Source of the DNA: Parvularcula sp964219355
GTDB taxonomy: Bacteria > Pseudomonadota > Alphaproteobacteria > Caulobacterales > Parvularculaceae
NCBI GenBank assembly: GCA_964219355.1
Contig: CAXPOZ010000005.1
Span: 248,001-312,000, forward strand
Reading direction: 5' to 3'
DNA: 64,000 bases
Below, piece after piece: positions 44,426 to 52,858 of this stretch (within the stretch, counting starts at the first letter, position 1; each line of letters opens with the position of its first letter). The position numbers were made by a program, and so were the translations under genes. The notes below the pieces were generated by a model, which had not been told where the DNA came from, made no database searches, and saw only the letters and a list, made by a program, of their open reading frames with translations.

Positions 44426-45709
44426 TTACGCGCCGAGCATCGGCAGGGCGTCTTTGCCGGCATAGCGGGCTGACGGCCCAAGCGTTTCTTCGATGCGCAG
44501 GAGCTGATTGTATTTCGCGGTCCGGTCAGAGCGCGCAAGCGAGCCAGTCTTGATCTGACCACAACAGGTGGCCACCGACAGATCTGCGATTGTCGTGTCC
44601 TCGGTCTCGCCCGACCGGTGGGACATCACCGCCGTATAGCCAGCGCGATGCGCCATATCGACGGCGGCGAGCGTTTCCGTCAGTGTACCGATCTGGTTGA
44701 CCTTGACGAGGATCGAGTTGGCTGCGCCTTTCTGGATGCCTTGCTTCAGGCGCTTGGAGTTGGTGACGAAAAGGTCGTCGCCGACAAGCTGGCACTTGCT
44801 GCCGATCGCTTCGGTCAGGGCTACCCAGCCCTCCCAGTCATCCTCGGCCATGCCGTCCTCGATCGAGATGATCGGGTAATTGCTGGCCAGATTGGCAAGA
44901 TAGTCGGCCATGCCCGCGCCATCGAGCACCTTGCCCTCGCCCGCGAGGTCATATTTGCCGTCTTTGAAAATCTCGGTCGAGGCGACGTCGAGCGCCAGAT
45001 ACATGTCATCGCCCGGCGTGTAGCCGGCCTTCTCGATGGCGCGCATCACGAAGTCGAGCGCTTCCTGTGACGAAGAGAGGTTCGGCGCAAAGCCGCCTTC
45101 GTCGCCAACATTGGTATTGTGGCCTGCCGATTTGAGTTCGGATTTGAGGGCGTGGAAGGTCTCCGCCCCCATGCGCAACGCTTCAGCAAAGCTGCCTGCG
45201 CCGACCGGCATGATCATGAATTCCTGGATGTCGATGGGATTATCCGCATGCGCGCCGCCATTGACGATGTTCATCATCGGCACCGGCAGAAGGTTCGCGG
45301 CGACCCCGCCGACATAGCGGTAGAGATACTGGTCGGTCTGCTCGGCAGCAGCTTTTGCGATGGCAAGCGAGACGCCGAGGATCGCATTGGCCCCGATGCG
45401 GGATTTGTTCGGCGTGCCGTCGATCTCGATCATCACATTGTCGAGGAAGGACTGCTCTTCGACATCCATGCCGACGAGCGCTTCGAAAAGCTCCGTGTTC
45501 ACCGCATCAACAGCTTCGCGGACGCCCTTGCCGCCATAGCGCTCTCCGCCATCGCGGCGCTCATGGGCTTCGTGGATGCCGGTTGAGGCGCCGGACGGGA
45601 CGGCTGCACGGCCGACAAAGCCGTCTTCGGTCGTGACATCGACTTCGAGGGTCGGGTTGCCCCGGCTGTCGAGGATTTCACGCGCATTGATGTCGAGGAT
45701 CGCCGTCAC
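44426..45709 (-). CDS. eno: Enolase
   Basis: A 427-residue glycolytic enzyme interconverting 2-phosphoglycerate and phosphoenolpyruvate, also a degradosome partner in many bacteria. AREILDSRGNPTLEVDV at the N-terminus, SIEDGMAEDDWEG with a metal ligand, LVKVNQIGTLTE with the active Lys, and SHRSGETEDTTIADL are all in place. The start codon is a GTG at 45709 with GGAGAC upstream; no nearby ATG fits the family start. Confidence 0.98.
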   Translation of the reverse strand: MTAILDINAREILDSRGNPTLEVDVTTEDGFVGRAAVPSGASTGIHEAHERRDGGERYGGKGVREAVDAVNTELFEALVGMDVEEQSFLDNVMIEIDGTPNKSRIGANAILGVSLAIAKAAAEQTDQYLYRYVGGVAANLLPVPMMNIVNGGAHADNPIDIQEFMIMPVGAGSFAEALRMGAETFHALKSELKSAGHNTNVGDEGGFAPNLSSSQEALDFVMRAIEKAGYTPGDDMYLALDVASTEIFKDGKYDLAGEGKVLDGAGMADYLANLASNYPIISIEDGMAEDDWEGWVALTEAIGSKCQLVGDDLFVTNSKRLKQGIQKGAANSILVKVNQIGTLTETLAAVDMAHRAGYTAVMSHRSGETEDTTIADLSVATCCGQIKTGSLARSDRTAKYNQLLRIEETLGPSARYAGKDALPMLGA

Positions 45710-45766
45710 GGGCCAGTCTCCATAGTTGAATACTCGTGGAGCCTATGGACCATCGCGGGGGCAAGA

Positions 45767-45803
45767 GAAAAGCCCCCCGGGCGGAAACATGACAGCCCGG
45801 GGC
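45767..45803 (-). terminator. Terminator of Arg-Asp repeat lipoprotein gene
   Basis: Minus-strand stem GCCCCGGGC / GCCCGGGGGGC with a 12-base loop, followed by TTTTCTC. It lies 18 bases after the stop of the upstream gene. Confidence 0.75.
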
Positions 45804-45820
45804 AGGAAATCGTGATCGCC

Positions 45821-46747
45821 TTATCTGTCTTCCGAGAAATCCGGATCAGTATTTCTGGGCGTCGAGCGTTTGGGCTCAGGTTTTGGTGTCGGCCTAGGGG
45901 CAGGTTTTGCCGCAGGTTGAGGCGACGGCGCGGGCGTTGATCGCTCCGGCGGCGGGCTTGTCCGCTGCGGTGGAGAGCTGGGCGGCGGTTCATAGCGCTG
46001 AGGCGGCGGCGCCGTTGGCTTGGGCGCAGGCTGAGGCGCGGACTGGCGCGGCGGCTCGGTCCGGCTTGGCGGGTTCGAGCGCTGCGGCGGGCGCGAGCGT
46101 GCAGGATCGGCAGGCGCGGGCTTGGCCTCTGTCGGTCCCGGCACATATCTTGGTTCATCTACGGGCCGGCGGGCGGGCGTATCGCCCTTCGGATTCGGCT
46201 CGGTCGAAGGCGGCGGCGTATCGCGGTCCCTGTCGCGGTCACGATCTCTGTCCCGATCGCGATCTCTGTCCCGATCCCGGTCACGGTCCCGCCGGTAATA
46301 GGGATCATAGCACCAGCTCGCCTGATAGCGGCCGTAACAGTCATAAGGATCGTCGTAATAAGGGTCACTGTACCGGCGATCATAATCCCGATCGCGGTAG
46401 TAGGTATAAGCTCGACCATGCGGACCAAAGGTCCAGCCGCGGCGCGGGCTCCAATAGCCTGAGCGGCCATAGAAGATGAAGTCGTCAGCGATGGTGTTGT
46501 AGCTGTAGCGCCGCTGGGCATCGCGGTAGACGCGGTTGAAGCAGCGATCCGCCTGCTGCTCACAGCCCAGACGCCGGCCATATTCGTCATAGATCGGGTC
46601 TTCATCGCCGTAACGGCGGCAGACCTCTGCCTGACGGTCACATGCATCCATGGCGCCCAGAACGTCATCCGGCGGGGCGGTCGCCACACAGGCTGTCAGA
46701 GATCCCAAGCCGAAGGCAGAAAGTATAACAAGATCAATGCGCCGCAT
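45821..46747 (-). CDS. Lipoprotein with Arg-Asp repeat and Pro-rich tail
   Basis: A 308-residue protein. The signal MRRIDLVILSAFGLGSLTAC ends in a lipobox (Cys20). The mature N-terminal half is Cys- and Tyr-rich (DACDRQAEVCRRYGDED, GCEQQADRCFNRVYRD), with spaced Cys pairs that suggest disulfides. A Tyr/Arg/Asp-rich linker leads into about twelve Arg-Asp dipeptides, then a 120-residue Pro/Arg/Ser/Lys tail. ATG 46747 is preceded by GAGG; the upstream TTG is not used. The repeat and tail are low-complexity, extended and probably span or bind the cell wall; no family recognised. Confidence 0.75.
   Translation of the reverse strand: MRRIDLVILSAFGLGSLTACVATAPPDDVLGAMDACDRQAEVCRRYGDEDPIYDEYGRRLGCEQQADRCFNRVYRDAQRRYSYNTIADDFIFYGRSGYWSPRRGWTFGPHGRAYTYYRDRDYDRRYSDPYYDDPYDCYGRYQASWCYDPYYRRDRDRDRDRDRDRDRDRDRDRDRDTPPPSTEPNPKGDTPARRPVDEPRYVPGPTEAKPAPADPARSRPPQRSNPPSRTEPPRQSAPQPAPKPTAPPPQRYEPPPSSPPQRTSPPPERSTPAPSPQPAAKPAPRPTPKPEPKRSTPRNTDPDFSEDR
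46221..46290 (-). repeat. Short tandem repeat encoding (Arg-Asp)n
   Basis: Imperfect 6-base units coding for Arg-Asp, about 12 copies, including two direct copies of an 18-base block with GATCTCTGTCCCGATCGC as its plus-strand form. Copy number could change by slippage without shifting the frame. Confidence 0.8.
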
Positions 46748-46814
46748 CCCGAACCTCAAAAAAATTCGTGTCCCTTGGCAGGGATTAAGACAGATCGGCG
46801 CCAGTTCGTAAACA

Positions 46815-46850
46815 AAAGGCCCGCCGCTCCATCGGGAGTTGCGAGCCTTT
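46815..46850 (-). terminator. Probable rpmF terminator
   Basis: AAAGGC (46815) pairs with GCCTTT (46850), with an inner GCTCC/GGAGT pairing. On the minus strand it runs into CCTTTTGTTT. Imperfect stem, 51 bases after the rpmF stop. Confidence 0.55.
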
Positions 46851-46901
46851 CAATTCAAGATGGCACCCGGAAGGCGCCAATGTAACAGAACGTATCGACG
46901 C

Positions 46902-47084
46902 TTAGTCTTCCTGCGGCGACAGGACCTGGCGACCATTATAGGTGCCGGACTTCAGGTCGATATGGTGGTTACGGCGAAGGTTGCCGCTCTGTTTGTCTTC
47001 AACGAACGTTTCGGCGCTGATACTGTCATGCGCACGGCGCATGCCGCGTTTGGAGCGCGTGATCTTACTCTTCGGGACGGCCAT
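46902..47084 (-). CDS. rpmF: 50S ribosomal protein L32
   Basis: A 60-residue bL32. MAVPKSKITRSKRGMRRAHD is the standard basic N-terminus, and the tail ends NGRQVLSPQED. It lacks the zinc-binding Cys residues of some L32 paralogues, as usual in alphaproteobacteria. AGGGAGA precedes the ATG. The longer frame upstream is not real. It stands alone; the plsX/fabH genes often linked to rpmF elsewhere are not here. Confidence 0.98.
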   Translation of the reverse strand: MAVPKSKITRSKRGMRRAHDSISAETFVEDKQSGNLRRNHHIDLKSGTYNGRQVLSPQED

Positions 47085-47329
47085 GATCGTCTCCCTGACG
47101 AATGAATTCTGACGGTGAAAACCGGAAGACGGCGCAGCTAGCGAGAAGTCCGTTCCGGCGCAAGTTCTTTTTGGCGAAAGCCTCAAAAAGGTCACGCCCT
47201 TCCTCGAATATCGTGAACGGATCGGCCTGTCATGATTAACGCGATAACCAAAAGATTCGACGGTCTGGTTCAGCGAGTTCTCATTCCCTTTGGCTATTAA
47301 GGTTGCCTGTGGTTCCTCGGAGAGTTGCG

Positions 47330-47680
47330 TTGTCCTTGTTTCGTTTGCCATTCGTATTCGGCTTTCTCGCCGGATTTTTCGCCATCACCGCCCTGCCAGT
47401 CGTCAGCGCCTCCATTGCTGGCGCAGCACCGGCGATTCCTGTGCAGGATCTGGCCCGCATGTCCTGGCCGCATCTCTCACACAGCCAGCAGGAGATGGTC
47501 GATCTGCTCGCCCGCGAGATCTACGAAAAAGAGATTGAACCCGAACAGCGCCAGCGGATCGGCGGCTCGATCAATGCCGTCTATGACGCCCTGCCTGAAT
47601 GGCGCAAAGCGCCCTTCCGCGGCATGGCGATGCGCGATCTGGGCATGGAAGTGCCCGAGGAAATGCGCCGCGCAATCTAG
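47330..47680 (+). CDS. Hypothetical exported protein
   Basis: A protein of about 116 residues that I do not recognise. A hydrophobic signal (LFRLPFVFGFLAGFFAITAL) is followed by SWPHLSHSQQEMVDLLARE and a helical tail ending EVPEEMRRAI. There is no suitable ATG. TTG at 47330 has CGGAGAG 5-6 bases upstream and is my choice; GTG 47309 and TTG 47303 in the same frame are alternatives. The regular helical C-terminus and signal support real coding. Divergent from rpmF. Confidence 0.6.
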   Translation: MSLFRLPFVFGFLAGFFAITALPVVSASIAGAAPAIPVQDLARMSWPHLSHSQQEMVDLLAREIYEKEIEPEQRQRIGGSINAVYDALPEWRKAPFRGMAMRDLGMEVPEEMRRAI

Positions 47681-47806
47681 GCTGCCCATCGGCCTGTGAA
47701 TGTAAGGCCGCAGGGAACCGACTGTTATTCCATTCATTCACCTCTTCGGTGCGTGCGCAATATGCTCTAAGCTGTTCGCAGGTGCACAAAAGAGGAGCTG
47801 GATGAG

Positions 47807-49171
47807 ATGGGCAGAATGATCGCGATTTCGAACCGGACAGCTTCCGACCCCAAGGCGCGGGCGGGCGGTCTGGCCGTCGCGGTCTGGGAAGCTCTCAAAT
47901 CCTCTGGCGGCATGTGGGTCGGCTGGAGCGGCAAGCTCGTTAATGAGACCCCGCGCGGGGTCGAAGTCTTTCGCGATGACGGCGTCGAATTCGTCCTCAC
48001 CGACCTCACTCACAATGAATACGAGCAGTACTATCTGCAATATGCCAATCGCGTGTTGTGGCCGATCTTCCATTATCGCGTCGATCTGGCTTCGTTCGAT
48101 CATAAGGCCTTTGCCGGATATGCGCAGGTCAATCAGCGCATCGCCCAGATCGTCGGAGACCGGGCCGAGCCCGGCGACGCGGTCTGGGTCCATGACTACC
48201 ACTATCTTTTGATGGCGGACTGCCTGCGCAAGGTGGGATGGAAAGGCCCGATCGGCTTTTTCCTCCACATCCCGTTCCCGGCTCCGGAAGTTTTCCGGGC
48301 GATCCCGGAGCACGAATGGATCACCCGGGCGATGTGCGCCTATGACGTGATCGGCTTTCAGTCCGAGCAGGACCGTCAGAATTTCATCCGTCACCTGATC
48401 GAAGACAATGGCGGTGAAGATCTCGGCGATGGCCGGATAAGGGCATTCGACCGGACCGTGAAAGTCGCCGCCTATCCGATTGGCATCGACGCAGAGGGCT
48501 TCGAGGCCGCTGGCGATACCGAAGAAGCAAGCATCGCTGCGGAGAAAATCGGCCGGTTTCTTGGTAACCGCTCCCTCGTCATCGGGGTCGACCGGATGGA
48601 TTACTCCAAGGGCCTGCCCGAACGGTTCGAGGCGGTCGGCCAGCTTTTCGATGATCACCCCGAATTGCATGGCAAGGTCTCGGTCACCCAGATCGCCCCG
48701 CCCTCGCGCTCCAAGGTCGAGGAATATCGTGAGCTGCGCGAACAGCTCGACCAACTCGCTGGCCGGATCAATGGAGATTACGGGGATCTCGACTGGATAC
48801 CCTTGCGCTATCTTGCCCGCTCATACACCCGTGAAGAGCTGGCCGGATTGTTCCGTGTGGCCCGTGTCGGACTTGTCACTCCCTTGCGCGACGGCATGAA
48901 CCTTGTCTGCAAAGAATTCGTCATGGCCCAGACGGAAGAAGACCCGGGCGTCCTCATTCTATCGGAATTTGCAGGCGCTGCCGAACAATTGCAGTCAGCG
49001 CTGATCGTGAACCCTTATGACCGTGAGCGGGTCGCCGAAACAATCTACACGGCCCTGACCATGCCTGTCGAAGAACGGCGCGAACGCTGGCAGCAATTGC
49101 GCCAGACCGTCATGGAATATGATATCGGATGGTGGCGCAACAGCTACCTGCATGACCTTGAGGCCGTTTAG
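47807..49171 (+). CDS. otsA: Trehalose-6-phosphate synthase
   Basis: A 454-residue GT20 enzyme making trehalose 6-phosphate from UDP-glucose and glucose 6-phosphate. VWVHDYHYLLMADCLR, FLHIPFPAPEVF, GVDRMDYSKGLPERF and LRDGMNLVCKEFVMAQ are the substrate-binding signatures. The N-terminus MGRMIAISNRT matches the family. AGAGGAG stands 9 bases before this ATG. It heads a run otsA-otsB-GH15 with short gaps, so the three are probably one operon. Trehalose protects against osmotic and drying stress. Confidence 0.97.
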   Translation: MGRMIAISNRTASDPKARAGGLAVAVWEALKSSGGMWVGWSGKLVNETPRGVEVFRDDGVEFVLTDLTHNEYEQYYLQYANRVLWPIFHYRVDLASFDHKAFAGYAQVNQRIAQIVGDRAEPGDAVWVHDYHYLLMADCLRKVGWKGPIGFFLHIPFPAPEVFRAIPEHEWITRAMCAYDVIGFQSEQDRQNFIRHLIEDNGGEDLGDGRIRAFDRTVKVAAYPIGIDAEGFEAAGDTEEASIAAEKIGRFLGNRSLVIGVDRMDYSKGLPERFEAVGQLFDDHPELHGKVSVTQIAPPSRSKVEEYRELREQLDQLAGRINGDYGDLDWIPLRYLARSYTREELAGLFRVARVGLVTPLRDGMNLVCKEFVMAQTEEDPGVLILSEFAGAAEQLQSALIVNPYDRERVAETIYTALTMPVEERRERWQQLRQTVMEYDIGWWRNSYLHDLEAV

Positions 49172-49217
49172 GCCGCGGGACACCGTCCTTTAACACTCTA
49201 CCGGAAAGGTGCCCCAT

Positions 49218-49928
49218 ATGACGCTCCCTTCCCTGTCGCCTGACCATGCTCTTTTTCTCGATTTCGATGGCACGCTGACAGATATTCAGGATGATCCGGA
49301 TACGGTAGTCCTTCCCCAAGGCGGTGCCGAGGCACTGGTGGCGCTCTCGGCACGGATTGGCGGAGCTCTAGCGGTGATCAGCGGGCGCGATGTAACGGAC
49401 CTGCAGACCCGCGTGCCGCAGGAGCTCTGGCGAATTGGCGGGCATGGACTTGATGTGGCATCGCCGGGCGAGACAGCAAAACGCCATGAGGGAAGCGCAC
49501 CAGATGACTTGCTCATCGGCGTCCGGGATATAGAAGCGCGCCATCCGGGGAGCAGGCTTGAAGAAAAAGGCCGAGTTCTGGCGTTTCATTACAGGCAGAT
49601 CCCCGAGCACGCAGACCACATCGAGAACGAATTACGCCGTCTCCTGAATGATTTCCCCGCATACAGACTGCAATCCGGCAAGATGGTTTTCGAGGCAAAG
49701 CCATCAGAAGCAAACAAAGGCGCAGCCTTGGCCAAAATGATGTCAGCGGCACCCTTCGAAGGCCGCACCCCCATCATGGTCGGAGATGATGCGACCGATG
49801 AGGATGCGATGAAAACAGCCCTTGAAATTGGCGGCACAGCCATCAAGGTGGGGGCCGGCGAAACGGTTGCGCCCTACCGGATTGATGATCCGCAGGCGGT
49901 GTGGTCCTGGCTTTCAGAAAAGTGGTGA
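49218..49928 (+). CDS. otsB: Trehalose-6-phosphate phosphatase
   Basis: A 236-residue HAD-superfamily phosphatase. The nucleophile Asp is in LFLDFDGTLTD, and the late Mg-binding motif is MVGDDATDEDAM. It removes phosphate from the OtsA product. The ATG at 49218 has GGAAAGGT at a 7-base distance; the frame also holds a GTG three codons earlier that overlaps this Shine-Dalgarno sequence and is less likely. It follows otsA by 46 bases and precedes the GH15 gene by 3. Confidence 0.96.
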   Translation: MTLPSLSPDHALFLDFDGTLTDIQDDPDTVVLPQGGAEALVALSARIGGALAVISGRDVTDLQTRVPQELWRIGGHGLDVASPGETAKRHEGSAPDDLLIGVRDIEARHPGSRLEEKGRVLAFHYRQIPEHADHIENELRRLLNDFPAYRLQSGKMVFEAKPSEANKGAALAKMMSAAPFEGRTPIMVGDDATDEDAMKTALEIGGTAIKVGAGETVAPYRIDDPQAVWSWLSEKW

Positions 49929-49931
49929 AGC

Positions 49932-51698
49932 ATGAATCTCGAACTTGGCGCGATCGGTAACTGCACCGTCTCTGCACTGATTGACGAAGACGGTACTTGC
50001 GTGTGGCTCTGCCTGCCGCGGATCGATGCAGAGCCCGTCTTCAACTCCCTGCTCGGTGGCAAAGGCGTATTCGGCATCCGGCTCAACTCACACATTCGCT
50101 CCGAGCAGCGCTATGACGGCAATACCGCGATCCTTGAGACGATCCTTCATTCCGAGGACGGCTCGGCCGTCAAGATCACCGATTTCGCGCCGCGCTTCAC
50201 TGATCGTGGGCGCCTGTTCCGCCCCTCCTCGATTGTCCGAATGATCGAACCACTCAAGGGCCTGCCCCGGATCACCATTGACCTTTGCGGCACAAAAGAA
50301 CGTGGCGCACAGATCATTGAACCGCGGCGCGGCGTCTCTCATATCAGCTATCCTGATGATGGGGCGGGGTTCCGGGTCACGACCGACGTGCCGGTCAGCT
50401 ACATCATGGATGGCCGGGAGTTTGTGCTCGACCGTCCCTTCGGGTTCATTGTTGGCCCCGATGAAAGTCTGTCGGACAGCGTCGGAGACATGGCGCAGGA
50501 CTGGCTCAAGCGGACGCGTGATCACTGGCGTGACTGGTCGCGGCGCCTTGCCATTCCGGCGGAGTGGCAACAGGCCGTGATCCGCGCGGCAATTACACTG
50601 AAATTGTGCGTTTACGAAGAAACCGGCGGTATTGTCGCGGCCCTGACAACCAGCATCCCCGAACACAGCGGCTCCGAGCGAAACTGGGATTACCGTTTCT
50701 GCTGGCTGCGCGATGCCTATTTTACCGTGACCGCGCTCAACCGGCTTTCGGCTGTCGGCACGCTTGAGCATTATCTCAGCTATCTGCGCAATATCGTCGT
50801 CCATACCGATGGCGGGCACATCCAACCGGTCTATGGCGTGTCGCTGGAGAACGATCTGACCGAGACGATTGCGACTGCTCTGCCCGGCTATCGCGGGATG
50901 GGTCCGGTCCGGTTTGGCAATCAGGCGGCGGAGCATATCCAACACGACGTCTACGGACATGTCGTACTCGGTGCCGCACAAACCTTTTTCGATGACAGGC
51001 TGTTTTATAAATCCGGCCCCCTCGAATTTGCGCATTTCGAGAAGGTCGGTGAGCGCGCCTATCAAGTCTATAACACGCCCGATGCCGGGATCTGGGAATA
51101 TCGCGGACGGGCGAGCGTGCACACCTCTTCGGCGATCATGTGCTGGGCCGCCTGTGAGCGGCTGGCGCGGATCGCGGGCGTTCTGGGCCAGACAGCGCGG
51201 CAGGACCACTGGCAGGCGCGTGCGGATGAAATGCGCGGCGTCATCCTCAAGGAAGCGTGGAACGAGAAACGTAACGCCTTTACCGGCGCCTTTGGCGGAG
51301 ACGCGCTTGATGCCTCTGTCCTTCTGATGGCCGAGATCGGTTTCATCGAGCCGATGGATCCGCGCTATGTCGCAACCGTCGAGCGCATTGATGATGAACT
51401 GCGCGAAGGGCCGCATGTCTATCGTTATCGGGAGGCGGATGATTTCGGCAAGCCTAAGACCGCCTTCACCGCCTGTACCTTCTGGCATATCGACGCCCTC
51501 GCCCGGATCGGTCGCACCGACCAGGCGCGCGAGATGTTCGAATCCGTCCTTGCCCATCGCACCCGGCTCGGCCTCTTGTCAGAAGACGTCGATACCGAGT
51601 CAGGCGAGCTGTGGGGGAACCTGCCCCAGACCTATTCAATGGTCGGCATTATCAACGCCGCCGCCCGCCTCAGCCTTCCGTGGGAGGTGGTTGTCTAA
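49932..51698 (+). CDS. Glycoside hydrolase family 15 protein
   Basis: A 588-residue (alpha/alpha)6-barrel enzyme of the glucoamylase/trehalase family. An N-terminal beta-sandwich (IGNCTVSALIDEDGTCVWLC) precedes the catalytic barrel, with the hallmark IVAALTTSIPE, then ERNWDYRFCWLRDA, and the C-terminal GELWGNLPQTYSMVGIIN, where the catalytic base is expected. There is no signal peptide, so it is cytoplasmic. Its start is 3 bases after otsB. Some GH15 members are trehalases, so it might recycle trehalose, or it might act on maltose/dextrins; sequence alone does not decide. It overlaps the next (convergent) gene by 29 bases. Confidence 0.92.
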   Translation: MNLELGAIGNCTVSALIDEDGTCVWLCLPRIDAEPVFNSLLGGKGVFGIRLNSHIRSEQRYDGNTAILETILHSEDGSAVKITDFAPRFTDRGRLFRPSSIVRMIEPLKGLPRITIDLCGTKERGAQIIEPRRGVSHISYPDDGAGFRVTTDVPVSYIMDGREFVLDRPFGFIVGPDESLSDSVGDMAQDWLKRTRDHWRDWSRRLAIPAEWQQAVIRAAITLKLCVYEETGGIVAALTTSIPEHSGSERNWDYRFCWLRDAYFTVTALNRLSAVGTLEHYLSYLRNIVVHTDGGHIQPVYGVSLENDLTETIATALPGYRGMGPVRFGNQAAEHIQHDVYGHVVLGAAQTFFDDRLFYKSGPLEFAHFEKVGERAYQVYNTPDAGIWEYRGRASVHTSSAIMCWAACERLARIAGVLGQTARQDHWQARADEMRGVILKEAWNEKRNAFTGAFGGDALDASVLLMAEIGFIEPMDPRYVATVERIDDELREGPHVYRYREADDFGKPKTAFTACTFWHIDALARIGRTDQAREMFESVLAHRTRLGLLSEDVDTESGELWGNLPQTYSMVGIINAAARLSLPWEVVV

Positions 51699-52296
51699 GC
51701 GACGCAAGCTCCGCTTCGAGCGCGGCGATCCGGGCGTCGCGGGCCGCAAGCGCGCGCTCGACGTCTTCGGCCTCGAAACGCTGCGGGATGTGCTGGGGGC
51801 AGTTCACATCCCATGCGTCCACATCAAAGAGTAGCGCCTGTTCAGGCCGCGCCTTGTAATTCTCCGGCATCAGGCGTTCGATGAGTTCGGGATCATCTTC
51901 GATGATCCGTGCCCGTCCCCAGATCTTGACCCGCCGGCGATGGACATAGTCGATCAGGAACAGATGAGCCTTATTGTTCTCGACCAGATTGCCTTGCGTG
52001 ATGAACTGCCGGTTCCCTTTGAAATCGGCAAAACCGAGTGTTCGCGCATCGAGCACTTTGAGAAACCCCGGCGGACCGCCGCGATGCTGGATGTAGGGAG
52101 CGCCATCGCTCGACACGGTGGCGAGAAAGACACTACGCTGCTCTGCGATAAAGGACGCTAACTGATCATCGATATCGACTGACCAGCCGCCCTTCTCCTC
52201 CATCTGCGCATAGCCGTCGCGCGAGCCCTTGCGGGCCTGGATCGCCTTCACCTCTTTGGTGAAGGCGATGTCAGAAGGAATTTGCAGCGCGGCCAT
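51670..52296 (-). CDS. Pyridoxamine 5'-phosphate oxidase-like flavin-binding protein
   Basis: A 208-residue split-barrel protein. FIAEQRSVFLATVSSDGAPY, IQHRGGPPGFLKVLD and NLVENNKAHLFLIDY are typical of the general PNPOx-like family (FMN- or F420-binding). It ends in a coiled coil (ERALAARDARIAALEAELAS) not usual for the simplest members. The ATG at 52296 has AGGA upstream. It begins 4 bases after the DUF1348 gene stop and so shares its transcript; its 3' end overlaps the GH15 gene. Confidence 0.88.
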   Translation of the reverse strand: MAALQIPSDIAFTKEVKAIQARKGSRDGYAQMEEKGGWSVDIDDQLASFIAEQRSVFLATVSSDGAPYIQHRGGPPGFLKVLDARTLGFADFKGNRQFITQGNLVENNKAHLFLIDYVHRRRVKIWGRARIIEDDPELIERLMPENYKARPEQALLFDVDAWDVNCPQHIPQRFEAEDVERALAARDARIAALEAELASLRQPPPTEG

Positions 52297-52300
52297 GTTC

Positions 52301-52762
52301 CTAGAGCCCAAGCTCAGTCAGACCCGGATGATCGGCAGGCCGGGGGCCGAGTGGCCAGAAGAACAGGCGTTCCGCATCCGTGATTTCAAGGTCATTGATG
52401 CTGGCGATACGGCGGCGCATCAATCCGTCCTCGTCAAATTCCCAGTTCTCATTGCCATAGGCGCGTATCCAGGCACCGTGCGCGGCAAGATATTCATAGG
52501 CAAAACGGACGGCGATCCGGTTTCCTTCAAACGCCCATAACTCCTTGATCAGACGATATTCGCGTTCCACCGCCCATTTGCGGGTCAGGAAAGCCCCGAT
52601 CTCAGCGCGACCGGTCAGGAATTCAGACCGGTTCCGCCACTCGCTTTTCAATGAATAGGCCTGCGCCACGCGGGCAGGATCACGGGAATTCCAGGCGTCC
52701 TCGGCGGCGCGGACTTTCTGTACTGATGTTTCATGGGTGAAGGGCGGCAAGGGGGGACGCAT
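52301..52762 (-). CDS. DUF1348 / NTF2-like protein
   Basis: A 153-residue cytoplasmic protein of the NTF2-like fold (small cone-shaped barrel with a pocket). AEDAWNSRDPARVAQAYS, then FLTRKWAVEREYRLIKELW and the acidic WEFDEDGLMRRRIASIND are DUF1348 features. Function unknown; many are encoded beside flavin or redox enzymes, as here. Start ATG 52762 with GGAG 6 bases upstream; an in-frame TTG further up is not used. Confidence 0.88.
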   Translation of the reverse strand: MRPPLPPFTHETSVQKVRAAEDAWNSRDPARVAQAYSLKSEWRNRSEFLTGRAEIGAFLTRKWAVEREYRLIKELWAFEGNRIAVRFAYEYLAAHGAWIRAYGNENWEFDEDGLMRRRIASINDLEITDAERLFFWPLGPRPADHPGLTELGL

Positions 52763-52858
52763 GGGAGGCTCCGAATTGATCAGGAAGGGTGGCGGACCGG
52801 TCAAGGCGCCAGAGAGAGGGGCGTGTGACCGCCCGACCAGTCCGCCAGTCTCGCGGGG

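Noticed and set aside
47802..47819. Six-codon mini-ORF overlapping the otsA start
   Set aside because: The otsA ATG at 47807 has a normally spaced ribosome site and the family N-terminus; the mini-ORF is probably chance.
50088..51557. 489-codon minus-strand open frame opposite the GH15 gene
   Set aside because: GH15 motifs on the plus strand are unmistakable, and the antisense product has an unnatural composition and no start signal.
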